From contig CAZWDL010000019.1 in the NCBI GenBank assembly GCA_964632995.1, positions 1 through 64,000 of the forward strand: DNA of 64,000 nt, written 5' to 3'. The DNA is from CAZWDL01 sp964632995. Its GTDB lineage: Bacteria; Bacteroidota; Bacteroidia; Chitinophagales; Saprospiraceae. A program made the translations under genes and the position numbers. Under the pieces are notes generated by a model. That model was not told where the DNA came from. It made no database searches and saw nothing but the letters and a program-made list of their open reading frames with translations. Below are positions 35,497 through 43,590 of this stretch, one piece after another (within the stretch, counting starts at the first letter, position 1; each line of letters starts with the position of its first letter).

Positions 35497-36827
35497 TGAT
35501 AATCTCAAATCACCGTCACAACATGAATCCTTTCAGCTCCCTATTCAATCCCGATCCCAAAGTAAAGTACTACGGATTGGGCCTGTTCGCCGGCTTATTT
35601 GTCATTTACCTCCTGGTTGGGCTTCAATTCTCCACCACCAGCGCCTTCCAGTATTTTGATGTGCTCTTTGAACTGGATACGCCAAGAGTGGTAGAGGATA
35701 TGGCTGTATTTGACGGCGACCATCACCGTACGGCGGTGCACCCCATATACGTTATTCTGGTCAACCCGCTTGGAACTGTCCTTACCTATCTGTTCAAGTC
35801 GCTCTATACTTCCGCTGTCATCATCAACGCTTTACTGGGAGCACTGGGCGTCACCCTGGGTTTTTTCCTTTTCTGGACCTACAGCCGGGATAAAACCAAT
35901 GCCCTGCTGCTCAGCCTGTTCTTTGCCCTGACCGCCAGCCAGTTTATACTCTCTGTCGTTCCGGAAACCAGTTCTTTTGCCATCGTCAGCCTGATTCTTA
36001 CTTACCTGTTGTTTTTGCACGGCCTGATGACGCGGCAGGTGCTCTTCCGCTGGTGGGTCGTAGCCGGCTTGCTGACCCTGGGCATTACCATCACCAACTT
36101 CGTCCAATGTGTCATTTGTTTCTTTATACTGAACTGGATGCTGAGTGATAAGAAAGAGTCCTTGTTTCATCCTATCCGTTCCAGAGTAGTTCACCTGGGC
36201 CTGAATGTGGCGGGAGTAGCTGTGGTGTTGGCTACGATTCAGAAAATCATCTATCCCAGCGCCAGCCTTTTCTTTAATCCCTTTGCTTTCCGCGAAGACA
36301 AAGGCTACATCAATTTGCAGATGATCTTCGAACAGCCACTGACAGTTATCACTCAGGAGTTAAAATCCTTTTTCATTGTCGATTTCATCCCTCCTGTGCC
36401 CGATGCATTTTTTATTCTCAGCATCGACACCTCGGCCGTCACGTTCAGCTTGTCCTGGGATTATCCGTGGATGGGCTGGGCAGCCATCGCCCTGTGGCTC
36501 TTTTTGCTGATTTTCAGCATTTCCCGGATTTTCCGGGATAAGACCTTGCAACCTTTCTTTTTTGGACTGGCGCTTTGTCTGCTCTTTAACCTGGGGCTAC
36601 ACAGTATTTACGGTATCGGGGAAGATGACATCTACGGTACGCTGATACCCGGGCGGCTTGAGTTTTTCATGTTTTCCGGTAATTTTCACTTCCTCATTCT
36701 CGCCTTCCTAAGCCCGCTCCTGACAGTGAAGGAATGGTGGGTACGTCCGGCGCTGATTCTTCTGCTGGGCTTGACTGCCTTGAATAATATTCCTGTTTTC
36801 CGATTCATCTTTGAAGCGATCAGTTAA
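35496..36827 (+). CDS. GT-C-like membrane protein, paralogue 2
   Basis: About 443 aa with some ten hydrophobic helices and clear similarity to the 31799-33160 product: VLFELDTPRVVEDM after helix 1, HHRTAVHPIYVILVNPLG, TNFVQ in the middle, and SIYGIGED with AFLSPL at the C-terminus. The ATG at 35496 overlaps the last base of the dehydrogenase stop (TAATG), so translation is probably coupled; ATG 35523 is an alternative. The long extension back to 35340 overlaps the dehydrogenase in another frame and is discarded. Probably a glycosyltransferase using polyprenyl-phosphate sugars. Confidence 0.55.
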   Translation: MIISNHRHNMNPFSSLFNPDPKVKYYGLGLFAGLFVIYLLVGLQFSTTSAFQYFDVLFELDTPRVVEDMAVFDGDHHRTAVHPIYVILVNPLGTVLTYLFKSLYTSAVIINALLGALGVTLGFFLFWTYSRDKTNALLLSLFFALTASQFILSVVPETSSFAIVSLILTYLLFLHGLMTRQVLFRWWVVAGLLTLGITITNFVQCVICFFILNWMLSDKKESLFHPIRSRVVHLGLNVAGVAVVLATIQKIIYPSASLFFNPFAFREDKGYINLQMIFEQPLTVITQELKSFFIVDFIPPVPDAFFILSIDTSAVTFSLSWDYPWMGWAAIALWLFLLIFSISRIFRDKTLQPFFFGLALCLLFNLGLHSIYGIGEDDIYGTLIPGRLEFFMFSGNFHFLILAFLSPLLTVKEWWVRPALILLLGLTALNNIPVFRFIFEAIS

Positions 36828-36871
36828 GAAGGAATTTTTCTTATCTTTCCTTCGTATTAACCAGATCTCTT

Positions 36872-37300
36872 ATGCGACCATTATTCTTTCTTTTTTTATT
36901 CTTCCTGCCATTGTTTTCCCTGGAAGCCCAGTCCGACCCGGATATAGCAGCGGTCAAAAGTATTCTCCAACGCCAGTCGGCCGATTGGAACCGGGGCGAT
37001 ATCAACGCCTTTATGGAAGGCTACTGGAAATCCGAAGAGCTGCAGTTTGTCGGCAGCAGCGGCCCCACCTACGGCTGGCAGAATACGCTTGAGAACTACA
37101 AGCGCCGCTACCCCGACCGCGCCGCCATGGGCCTTCTGACCTTCGATATTCTCCGTGTTCGTAAGATTAGCGATGAAGTGATCCTGCTCACCGGTAAGTT
37201 TACCCTCGAACGGAAAAACGATCGGCCAAGCGGTTTCTTCACCCTCGTCTGGAAAAAAATCGACGGCGAGTGGGTGATCGTGAGCGATCATACGAGTTAA
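36872..37300 (+). CDS. Secreted NTF2-like (SnoaL/DUF4440-type) protein
   Basis: A 142-aa protein with an N-terminal signal peptide (LFFLFLFFLPLFSLEAQ, cleavage after about residue 19) and a cone-shaped NTF2-like domain: AVKSILQRQSADWNRGDINAF, FVGSSGPTYGW, and GFFTLVWKKIDGEWVIVSDH. Proteins of this group bind small ligands or are simple enzymes in the periplasm. Nothing in the sequence names a ligand. A near match to the TAnnTTTG box (TATCTTTC) lies about 25 nt upstream, so it probably has its own promoter. Confidence 0.75.
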   Translation: MRPLFFLFLFFLPLFSLEAQSDPDIAAVKSILQRQSADWNRGDINAFMEGYWKSEELQFVGSSGPTYGWQNTLENYKRRYPDRAAMGLLTFDILRVRKISDEVILLTGKFTLERKNDRPSGFFTLVWKKIDGEWVIVSDHTS

Positions 37301-37349
37301 GCAGAATAACGCCAATTTCCTGACCTTCCTTCTGATTTCCATTCCTTAC

Positions 37350-38084
37350 TTACTCTCCTGACTTCTCCAAGACCGGCTTCAGTACTTCCCACATATTTTC
37401 CGCTACAATTTCAGTGCCCTCTTCGTTCGGATGAATCCCGTCGGGCTGATTCAGTTCCGGCTCTCCACCTACGCCTTCGAGCAGGAAGGGAAGCAGGATG
37501 ACGTCATTTTTCTCGGCTAGTTCCGGATAGATGCGGCGAAATTCTTCCGTATATTCCGGGCCCATATTGGGAGGTATCTGCATGCCTGCGAGGATGATTT
37601 CGGCCTCCGGGGCCTTTTGCTGTACCTTATCGATGATGGACTGCAGGCTTTTGCGGGTTTCCGCCGGCGGGATGCCGCGCAACCCGTCGTTGCCACCCAG
37701 TTCAAGCACAAAGATGTCGACCGGCTGATTCAGCACCCAGTCGATACGCGAATCCCCACCTGTGCTGGTTTCCCCGCTGACGCCCGCGTTGACCACGCGG
37801 TAGTCGTAGCCCAGCGAGTCGAGTCGACGCTGTATGAGGGCCGGATAGGACTGTTCCGGTTCCAGCCCATAGCCCGCTGTCAGGCTGTTGCCGAAAAATA
37901 CAATTACCTTATCGGACTCGGAAGGAGGATTGGCTTGCCGGGCAGGCGGACCAGCAGAGGGTTCTTCTGTTTCAATCCTTTGCCTGGTCTCATTTCCACC
38001 ACAGGCGGAAAACAACAGTAACAGGCTTAGGAAGGACAGTGAGTAGCGCAGGTAGTGAAGAGATAATATCATTGAGAAATTCAT
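37350..38084 (-). CDS. tesA: TesA-like SGNH arylesterase/lysophospholipase lipoprotein
   Basis: The lipobox LLFSAC gives an acylated Cys28. The SGNH hydrolase blocks are all present: block I FFGNSLTAGYG with nucleophile Ser67, block II NAGVSGETSTGG, block III LELGGNDGLRG, and block V DGIHPNEEG supplying the catalytic Asp and His. This is the TesA/arylesterase subgroup, cleaving short acyl and lysophospholipid esters in the periplasm. It is transcribed away from the ybbA-ybbP transporter genes exactly as in E. coli, which supports the assignment. Lipoprotein anchoring replaces the cleavable signal of the E. coli enzyme. Confidence 0.87.
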   Translation of the reverse strand: MNFSMILSLHYLRYSLSFLSLLLLFSACGGNETRQRIETEEPSAGPPARQANPPSESDKVIVFFGNSLTAGYGLEPEQSYPALIQRRLDSLGYDYRVVNAGVSGETSTGGDSRIDWVLNQPVDIFVLELGGNDGLRGIPPAETRKSLQSIIDKVQQKAPEAEIILAGMQIPPNMGPEYTEEFRRIYPELAEKNDVILLPFLLEGVGGEPELNQPDGIHPNEEGTEIVAENMWEVLKPVLEKSGE

Positions 38085-38288
38085 GTTGATTTGCTATAGG
38101 CAAAAATCGATAAAAGCGTATTACTTTTCCACCAAGATAAAATTGATCTGACAACCATTTTGTTTTCCCAATCGTTCTACCAGGGTATTAAAACCGGATT
38201 GTTTACGAAGGAAAACTATTCGAGCCTTCAATAATACAATCTTTTTTATCCGCCGGGAGCCTTGTGCCCGGGCGGACAATCCTTCAAA

Positions 38289-38984
38289 ATGAAAGATACG
38301 ATGATCCTGGAGGTTCGCAACTTAAGTAAAACCTATCAAACTCCGGCACACACACTCACGGTTCTCGACGATGTCAGTTTCTCTATTGAAAAGGGGGACT
38401 CTCTGGCAGTCGTAGGCCCTTCCGGCAGTGGCAAGACCACCCTGCTCGGCCTTTGCGCCGGACTGGACCGTTCCTCCTCCGGATCGGTGCTTTTGCACGA
38501 TACCCGCCTTGACGAACTGGACGAAGATGAACGCGCCGATCTGCGCAATCGTTACGTCGGCTTCGTCTTTCAGAATTTTCAGCTCATTCCCACCCTGACG
38601 GCGCTGGAGAACGTAATGGTTCCTCTGGAGCTGCGTGGTGAAAAAGGTGCGGCTTCATCCGCCCTGGAATGGCTCGATAAAGTGGGGCTGGCCGACCGGC
38701 AGGATCACTACCCGTCGCAGCTTTCAGGCGGCGAACAACAACGCGTCGCGCTGGCGCGCGCTTTTTCCAATCATCCGCTTATTCTGTTTGCCGATGAACC
38801 TACCGGCAACCTCGATGAGGAAACCGGACAAATGGTGGAACAACTGCTCTTCGACCTCAACCGGGAAGCGGGCACCACCCTCGTGCTGGTCACCCACGAC
38901 CTGGAACTGGCCGCCAAGGCGCAGCGCATGATCAGACTGAAAGGAGGAAAGGTGGTCGAAGATACCCTGGTGGAGGCGAGTTGA
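38289..38984 (+). CDS. ybbA: ABC transporter ATP-binding protein (YbbA/LolD type)
   Basis: All nucleotide-binding motifs are intact: Walker A VGPSGSGKTTLLG, Q-loop VFQNFQL, signature LSGGEQQRVALARA, Walker B LILFADEPTGNLDEETG and the switch histidine in VTHDLEL. It belongs to the MacB/LolD-like group that drives mechanotransmission permeases. The frame extends to a TTG at 38262, but ATG 38289 gives the usual N-terminus just before the first strand. The permease follows after 47 nt, and tesA is divergent, reproducing the tesA-ybbAP arrangement. Confidence 0.92.
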   Translation: MKDTMILEVRNLSKTYQTPAHTLTVLDDVSFSIEKGDSLAVVGPSGSGKTTLLGLCAGLDRSSSGSVLLHDTRLDELDEDERADLRNRYVGFVFQNFQLIPTLTALENVMVPLELRGEKGAASSALEWLDKVGLADRQDHYPSQLSGGEQQRVALARAFSNHPLILFADEPTGNLDEETGQMVEQLLFDLNREAGTTLVLVTHDLELAAKAQRMIRLKGGKVVEDTLVEAS

Positions 38985-39031
38985 CAGGGAGACGTACAGG
39001 CAAATAATAATTTAAAATTGAAATCATCCAC

Positions 39032-41554
39032 ATGAACTGGCCCTGGCTCTGGACAATGGCGTGGCGCGACAGCCGCAAAAACCGAGGAAAACTCACGCTT
39101 TTCCTCTCTTCCATCGTGCTGGGCATCGCTGCCCTGGTGGGCATCAACTCTTTTGGTGACAACCTCAACCGGCAGATCGAAGGACAGGCCCGGGAACTGC
39201 TCGGCGCCGACCTGACGCTGGAAACCCGCAGCGATACCGCGCGTATCCACCTGAACCTGCCGGTCATCGATTCGGCGCAGGAAGTCGTCTTTCCTTCCAT
39301 GGTCTCTTTCCCGGGAAAAAGCGGCGCCCGCCTCATACAGGTGCGGGCCCTGGAAGGTGACTTCCCTTTTTATGGCGAACTGGTCACCGAGCCCATAGAA
39401 GCGGGGCGCTCCTTCCAGTCGGGACAGCAGGCGCTGGTCGACCGTACCTTAATGCTTCAGTTCGATGTGGCTTTGGGAGAGCAGGTACAGATCGGCAAGC
39501 TCAAATTCACCATTGCGGGTACGCTAGACCAGGCGCCGGGACAAACAGGGATCAACTCGGCCATCGCGCCGACCGTCTATATTCCCAAATTCTATCTTTC
39601 CGAAACAGGGCTGGTGCAAAAGGGAAGCCGTGTCGAGTACCGCACCCATTACCGGCTGCCCGAAAGCGCCGACATTGAAGCCTGGGCCGAGGAAAATCGC
39701 GAAGAACTGCGCCGGCGACTGATCGATGTGGATACCGTAGAAGAAGAAAAAGAAAGGACGGGGCGGGCCTTCGGTGATCTGAACCAGTTTTTGGGTCTGG
39801 TGGCTTTCGTCGCCCTGTTGCTGGGCTGTGTGGGGGTAGCCAGCGCCGTCTATATCTATATTCGCGAAAAAATAGCTACCGTAGCAGTGCTGCGCTGCCT
39901 GGGCGCCACTGGCAGACAGGCTTTTCTCATCTTTCTGCTGCAGATCGCCGCGATGGGTTTGCTCGGCGCCGCAACGGGAGCATTGCTAGGTGTGGGCGTA
40001 CAACAAATACTGCCGCTGGTGGTACAGGATTTCCTGCCGGTAGCCGTAGAAACCCGGCTGTCTTTCTCCAGCATTTTTCTGGGTGTCGTCACCGGATTGC
40101 TTATGTCCGTACTTTTTGCGCTGGCGCCTTTGCTACAGATCCGGAAAGCATCCCCCTTGTTGACGATCCGCACTTCTTCCCTCGACACACAAGCTTCCCG
40201 CGATCCCCTGACCTGGGCGGTGTACGGAGGAGTACTCATTTTTATTTTTCTTTTTGCCTTATTCCAACTGGGCGACTGGCAAAACGCTGGCGCCTTTACC
40301 CTGGCCCTGCTTATTGGCTTTGCCGTTTTATTTCTTGTTGCCCGGTTGGTTATGTGGCTGGTAAGACGTTTCTTTCCCGTCTCCTGGGGCTTCGTCTGGC
40401 GGCAGAGCCTCGCCAACCTGTACCGCCCCCACAATCAAACCATGGTGCTCATCGCTACCATAGGACTGGGCACTGCGCTGATCAGCACCATCTTTTATGT
40501 ACAGGGTATGCTTCTGCAGCAGGTGGAAATTAGCGGTGAGGGAGAACGACCCAATATGGTACTGTTCGATATTCAAAAGGACCAGTTGGAAGGCGTGGAA
40601 GCACTGATACGTGAGAATGGACTGGAGCTGATGCATCAGGATCCGGTGGTCAATATGCGTATACAGAATATCCGGGGCTATAGCCGTAGTGAGGCGCGGC
40701 AGGACAGCACGCTGGATATTCCCGACTGGCCCTATCGCCGCGAGTACCGGGTGACCTACCGTTCTGAGTTGTCATCAACCGAAAAGATTGCCGCCGGAAC
40801 TTGGGTAGGGGAGGCTTCACCGGGAGAAGTGATCCCCGTCTCAGTCGAGCAGGATCACGCCGAACGCATCGGCGTAGAAGTCGGCGACCGCCTGGTATTC
40901 GATGTACAGGGAGTGCCCGTGGAAGCCGAAGTAGCGAGCCTGCGGGAGGTATCCTGGAACCGGGTGTCCTCCAACTTTTTTATTATCTTTCCCGCCGGCG
41001 TTATCGAACAGGCGCCGCAGTTTCACATCGTGATGACCCGTACGCCCGACCCGGAAACCTCCGCTTCTTTTCAACAGGCGATATTGCGAGCGTTTCCGAC
41101 CGTTTCCATGATCAATCTCGGCCAGATTCTGAACACGGTGCAGGAAGTGCTGGATAAAGTGGCCTTCGTCATTCGGTTCATGGCGCTGTTCAGCATCCTC
41201 ACCGGCCTGATCGTCCTGATGAGTTCGGTGCGTCTGTCCAAGTTTCAGCGCCTGCAGGAGAGTGTCCTGCTACGCACCCTCGGCAGCAAACGCCGGCAAA
41301 TTCTGACCATTACTTTATTCGAATACTTTATCCTGGGCAGCCTGGCTTCCCTGACCGGCATCCTGCTGTCTTTCGCGGGTACCTGGGCGCTGGCTTACTT
41401 TAGCTTCGAAACGGTTTTCCAGCCGGCGATCATACCGGTCCTGGTAACCTACCTGCTGATTACAGGACTGACCATGTTCATCGGGTTTCTCAACAGCCGG
41501 AGTGTAGTCCGACGACCGCCCCTGGAGGTGCTGCGCGCTGAAGTGGGAGGGTGA
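39032..41554 (+). CDS. ybbP: FtsX-family ABC transporter permease (YbbP type)
   Basis: An 840-aa permease with one N-terminal helix, a periplasmic domain, a first FtsX block of three helices (about residues 250-370), two central helices, a second periplasmic domain, and a second FtsX block near the C-terminus. The repeats KIATVAVLRCLGATGRQAFLI and ESVLLRTLGSKRRQIL are the characteristic coupling segments after the first helix of each block. Length and layout match YbbP. With YbbA it probably handles a lipid-like or hydrophobic substrate in the envelope that the esterase TesA may also act on. A dispersed 84-bp repeat begins 2 nt after its stop. Confidence 0.87.
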   Translation: MNWPWLWTMAWRDSRKNRGKLTLFLSSIVLGIAALVGINSFGDNLNRQIEGQARELLGADLTLETRSDTARIHLNLPVIDSAQEVVFPSMVSFPGKSGARLIQVRALEGDFPFYGELVTEPIEAGRSFQSGQQALVDRTLMLQFDVALGEQVQIGKLKFTIAGTLDQAPGQTGINSAIAPTVYIPKFYLSETGLVQKGSRVEYRTHYRLPESADIEAWAEENREELRRRLIDVDTVEEEKERTGRAFGDLNQFLGLVAFVALLLGCVGVASAVYIYIREKIATVAVLRCLGATGRQAFLIFLLQIAAMGLLGAATGALLGVGVQQILPLVVQDFLPVAVETRLSFSSIFLGVVTGLLMSVLFALAPLLQIRKASPLLTIRTSSLDTQASRDPLTWAVYGGVLIFIFLFALFQLGDWQNAGAFTLALLIGFAVLFLVARLVMWLVRRFFPVSWGFVWRQSLANLYRPHNQTMVLIATIGLGTALISTIFYVQGMLLQQVEISGEGERPNMVLFDIQKDQLEGVEALIRENGLELMHQDPVVNMRIQNIRGYSRSEARQDSTLDIPDWPYRREYRVTYRSELSSTEKIAAGTWVGEASPGEVIPVSVEQDHAERIGVEVGDRLVFDVQGVPVEAEVASLREVSWNRVSSNFFIIFPAGVIEQAPQFHIVMTRTPDPETSASFQQAILRAFPTVSMINLGQILNTVQEVLDKVAFVIRFMALFSILTGLIVLMSSVRLSKFQRLQESVLLRTLGSKRRQILTITLFEYFILGSLASLTGILLSFAGTWALAYFSFETVFQPAIIPVLVTYLLITGLTMFIGFLNSRSVVRRPPLEVLRAEVGG

Positions 41555-41556
41555 GG

Positions 41557-41640
41557 CTGGATGTTTATCCTGTGGAATTCGAAAAGCGGCTATCCCACAG
41601 GGTGAATCCGACCGGATCGCGTTGCGATATGGGCGGGCTG
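41557..41640. repeat. 84-bp dispersed repeat, copy A
   Basis: It starts CTGGATGTTTATCCTGTGG directly after the ybbP stop and ends GGGCGGGCTG. It contains the inverted pair CCTGTGG and CCACAGG about 17 nt apart. Copy B at 44699-44782 has the same length, order of motifs and position directly behind a stop codon. A shorter relative lies at 52688-52728. It may act as a 3' end hairpin. Confidence 0.7.
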
Positions 41641-41775
41641 TATGCTGGAGGCGAGCCAGGCATTACCCTTTGCACAGCCCGGCAGCGCCCCTTCCGCCTT
41701 TGTTTTGTATGCTGTTTTACACCCTGTCATTCTGTGTTACCAAAATTTTTTCTATCTTTTGTTTCAAAAAACACC

Positions 41776-42720
41776 ATGAAACGACGCCGCTTCCTGCAGT
41801 CCGCCGCTCTGGCCGGACTCCCGCTTACCGCCTTTGCGAAAGCATCACCCACTTTTCTTCCCACCATTAAGAAAAAACGTCACAATCCGATTGGGGTATC
41901 TACTTACTCTTTCTGGCAGTTTAATGGTCCGAAAGAGGAAACACCCATTAGTCAGTGCATTGACGATGCCGCGCGCATGGGCTTCGATGGTATAGAAATA
42001 CTGCATATTCAAATGACGGGTGAGGACAATGCGACTTTGCAAAAACTTAAGAAGCAGGCCTTTCATGCCGGGCTCGACCTGATGGGCTTCTCTACCCACC
42101 AGGGTTTCGTTTCGCCCGATGCGGACGTACGTCAGGAGAACGTCGAAAAAACGCTCCACCAGATCGAATTGGCTTACCGCCTCGGCATCCCTACCATGCG
42201 CATCAATACCGGACGCTGGGGCACCACCAAATCCTTTGATGACCTGATGGCCAATAAGGGTATCGAACCAACGCTCGAAGGCTATACCGATGAGGACGGC
42301 TTCAAATGGGTGATCGACAGTATTGAAAAATGTATTCCCAAAGCCGAAGAATGTGGGGTAGTGCTGGGGCTGGAAAATCACTGGGGCCTGGGCCGCACCG
42401 CCGACGGCGTGCAGCGCATCGTGGAAGCGATCGATTCCCCCTGGCTGATGGTCACCCTGGATACCGGGAATTTTCTGGAAAACGGCTACCAGCAATTGCA
42501 GCAGCTGGCGGATCGCGCCATCCTGATGCAGGCAAAAACCTATTATGGGGAAGGCAAGTGGTACACCCTCGATCTCGATTACAAGCGCATCGGCCGAATC
42601 ATGCGCGAGGCGGATTACCGGGGCTATATCTCACTGGAATTCGAAGGGCAGGCCCCGCCGTCGGAAGCGGTGCCCAAGAGCCTGGAAAGGCTGCGGAATA
42701 ATTTTTATTACGAGGTGTAG
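41776..42720 (+). CDS. Secreted sugar phosphate isomerase/epimerase-like TIM-barrel protein
   Basis: A 314-aa protein with an RRR-type N-terminus (MKRRRFLQSAALAGLPLTAFA), which resembles a Tat signal without the full consensus. The barrel follows: IGVSTYSFWQF, GFDGIEILHIQM, MRINTGRWG, VVLGLENHWG, VTLDTGNFLEN and YISLEFEGQAP. The Glu, Asp, His and Glu residues in these strands are the usual divalent-metal ligands of the AP-endonuclease-2/xylose-isomerase-like group. The frame is open another 75 codons upstream, but that part is repeat DNA, so ATG 41776 is used. Such exported members are common in Bacteroidota and their substrates are mostly unknown sugars. Confidence 0.78.
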   Translation: MKRRRFLQSAALAGLPLTAFAKASPTFLPTIKKKRHNPIGVSTYSFWQFNGPKEETPISQCIDDAARMGFDGIEILHIQMTGEDNATLQKLKKQAFHAGLDLMGFSTHQGFVSPDADVRQENVEKTLHQIELAYRLGIPTMRINTGRWGTTKSFDDLMANKGIEPTLEGYTDEDGFKWVIDSIEKCIPKAEECGVVLGLENHWGLGRTADGVQRIVEAIDSPWLMVTLDTGNFLENGYQQLQQLADRAILMQAKTYYGEGKWYTLDLDYKRIGRIMREADYRGYISLEFEGQAPPSEAVPKSLERLRNNFYYEV

Positions 42721-42751
42721 TTAAATTAACGGGGTGAGAACTGACGGGTTC

Positions 42752-43384
42752 TCAGCGTTCTTCATCTTCCTCGCACAAGTACACCCGGAAAAGGCCTTCG
42801 GCGACAAACGGCGCTTGGCGGCGCTTTTCATCCAGCGTGTAGAGAATGGTGCGGAATTCGAGCCTGGCATCGAAATAAGGCTTACCGGTTTCATCGATCA
42901 GGATGGGGCTGCGTTCCAGCACGGTAGGCGGTTTTGGTGCGAGGCCACGCCCGAAATCCACCGGTTTTTCCCAGCTCTTACTGTCCCAGCCGTACTGAAT
43001 CATTTGGTTCGTCGCGTCCGGGAGGCTGAGCTCCAGTTTCCACCGGCACCCATCTATACCTTCCGCCATTTTACCGGTTGGCATGGCGTCCAGCGTATGC
43101 ATATTAATGGGAAATTGATACAACAACCGGAGATAACCATCTTTTTCCGTGCTGCTGCTCCTTTCAAAAACGGTCTCCCAGCTTTTCAGGTAACCCCGGT
43201 GACCGATCACGATATAGCGCTCATTTTCGCCCTGGAAGAATTCAAAATTCCGGCCTTCAATTTCTCCCTTTAAGGCATAATGCATATCCACACCATCCAG
43301 GAAAAGGGGAGGCGAAATGTCGTCTTGCTCGCATGCCGTGAGCGACAGCGCAAGGATCAGCAGCAGAAATGTACGTAGTTTCAT
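42752..43384 (-). CDS. Hypothetical lipoprotein
   Basis: A 210-aa protein with signal peptide and lipobox SLTAC (acylated Cys18). The remainder is a single domain with many charged and aromatic residues (GHRGYLKSWETVFERS, LYQFPINMHTLDAM, YFDARLEFRTILYTLDE) and no membrane segment or motif that I recognise. It is convergent with the sugar isomerase-like gene (31 nt apart) and divergent from the GH20-like gene. Probably exposed at the outer membrane. Function unknown. Confidence 0.6.
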   Translation of the reverse strand: MKLRTFLLLILALSLTACEQDDISPPLFLDGVDMHYALKGEIEGRNFEFFQGENERYIVIGHRGYLKSWETVFERSSSTEKDGYLRLLYQFPINMHTLDAMPTGKMAEGIDGCRWKLELSLPDATNQMIQYGWDSKSWEKPVDFGRGLAPKPPTVLERSPILIDETGKPYFDARLEFRTILYTLDEKRRQAPFVAEGLFRVYLCEEDEER

Positions 43385-43590
43385 GGTTAGGGCAGTTTAG
43401 GTTAAGAGGTATGTTGTTTTTTCTCAGACTTTTTCCGTCTTTTCACTTCTTCATCCCGGATTAACATATCTGAAAACCGTTTTGCATCCAATGATCTTAC
43501 TCATACTTGGGTATGATTTTTTTCAGGCGGATAAAATTTTCTATTTTACCCCGCCCGAAAACCGTGTGCCCACACAAAAATAAGAGCGAT

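Noticed and set aside
38251..38277. CCGCCGGG / CCCGGGCGG hairpin before ybbA as an attenuator
   Set aside because: There is a bulge in the stem, no T-run and no leader peptide; evidence is too slight.
41551..41775. 75-codon N-terminal extension of the sugar isomerase-like protein
   Set aside because: It overlaps the ybbP stop and consists of the 84-bp dispersed repeat. The signal-like MKRRRFLQS start at 41776 is a better N-terminus.
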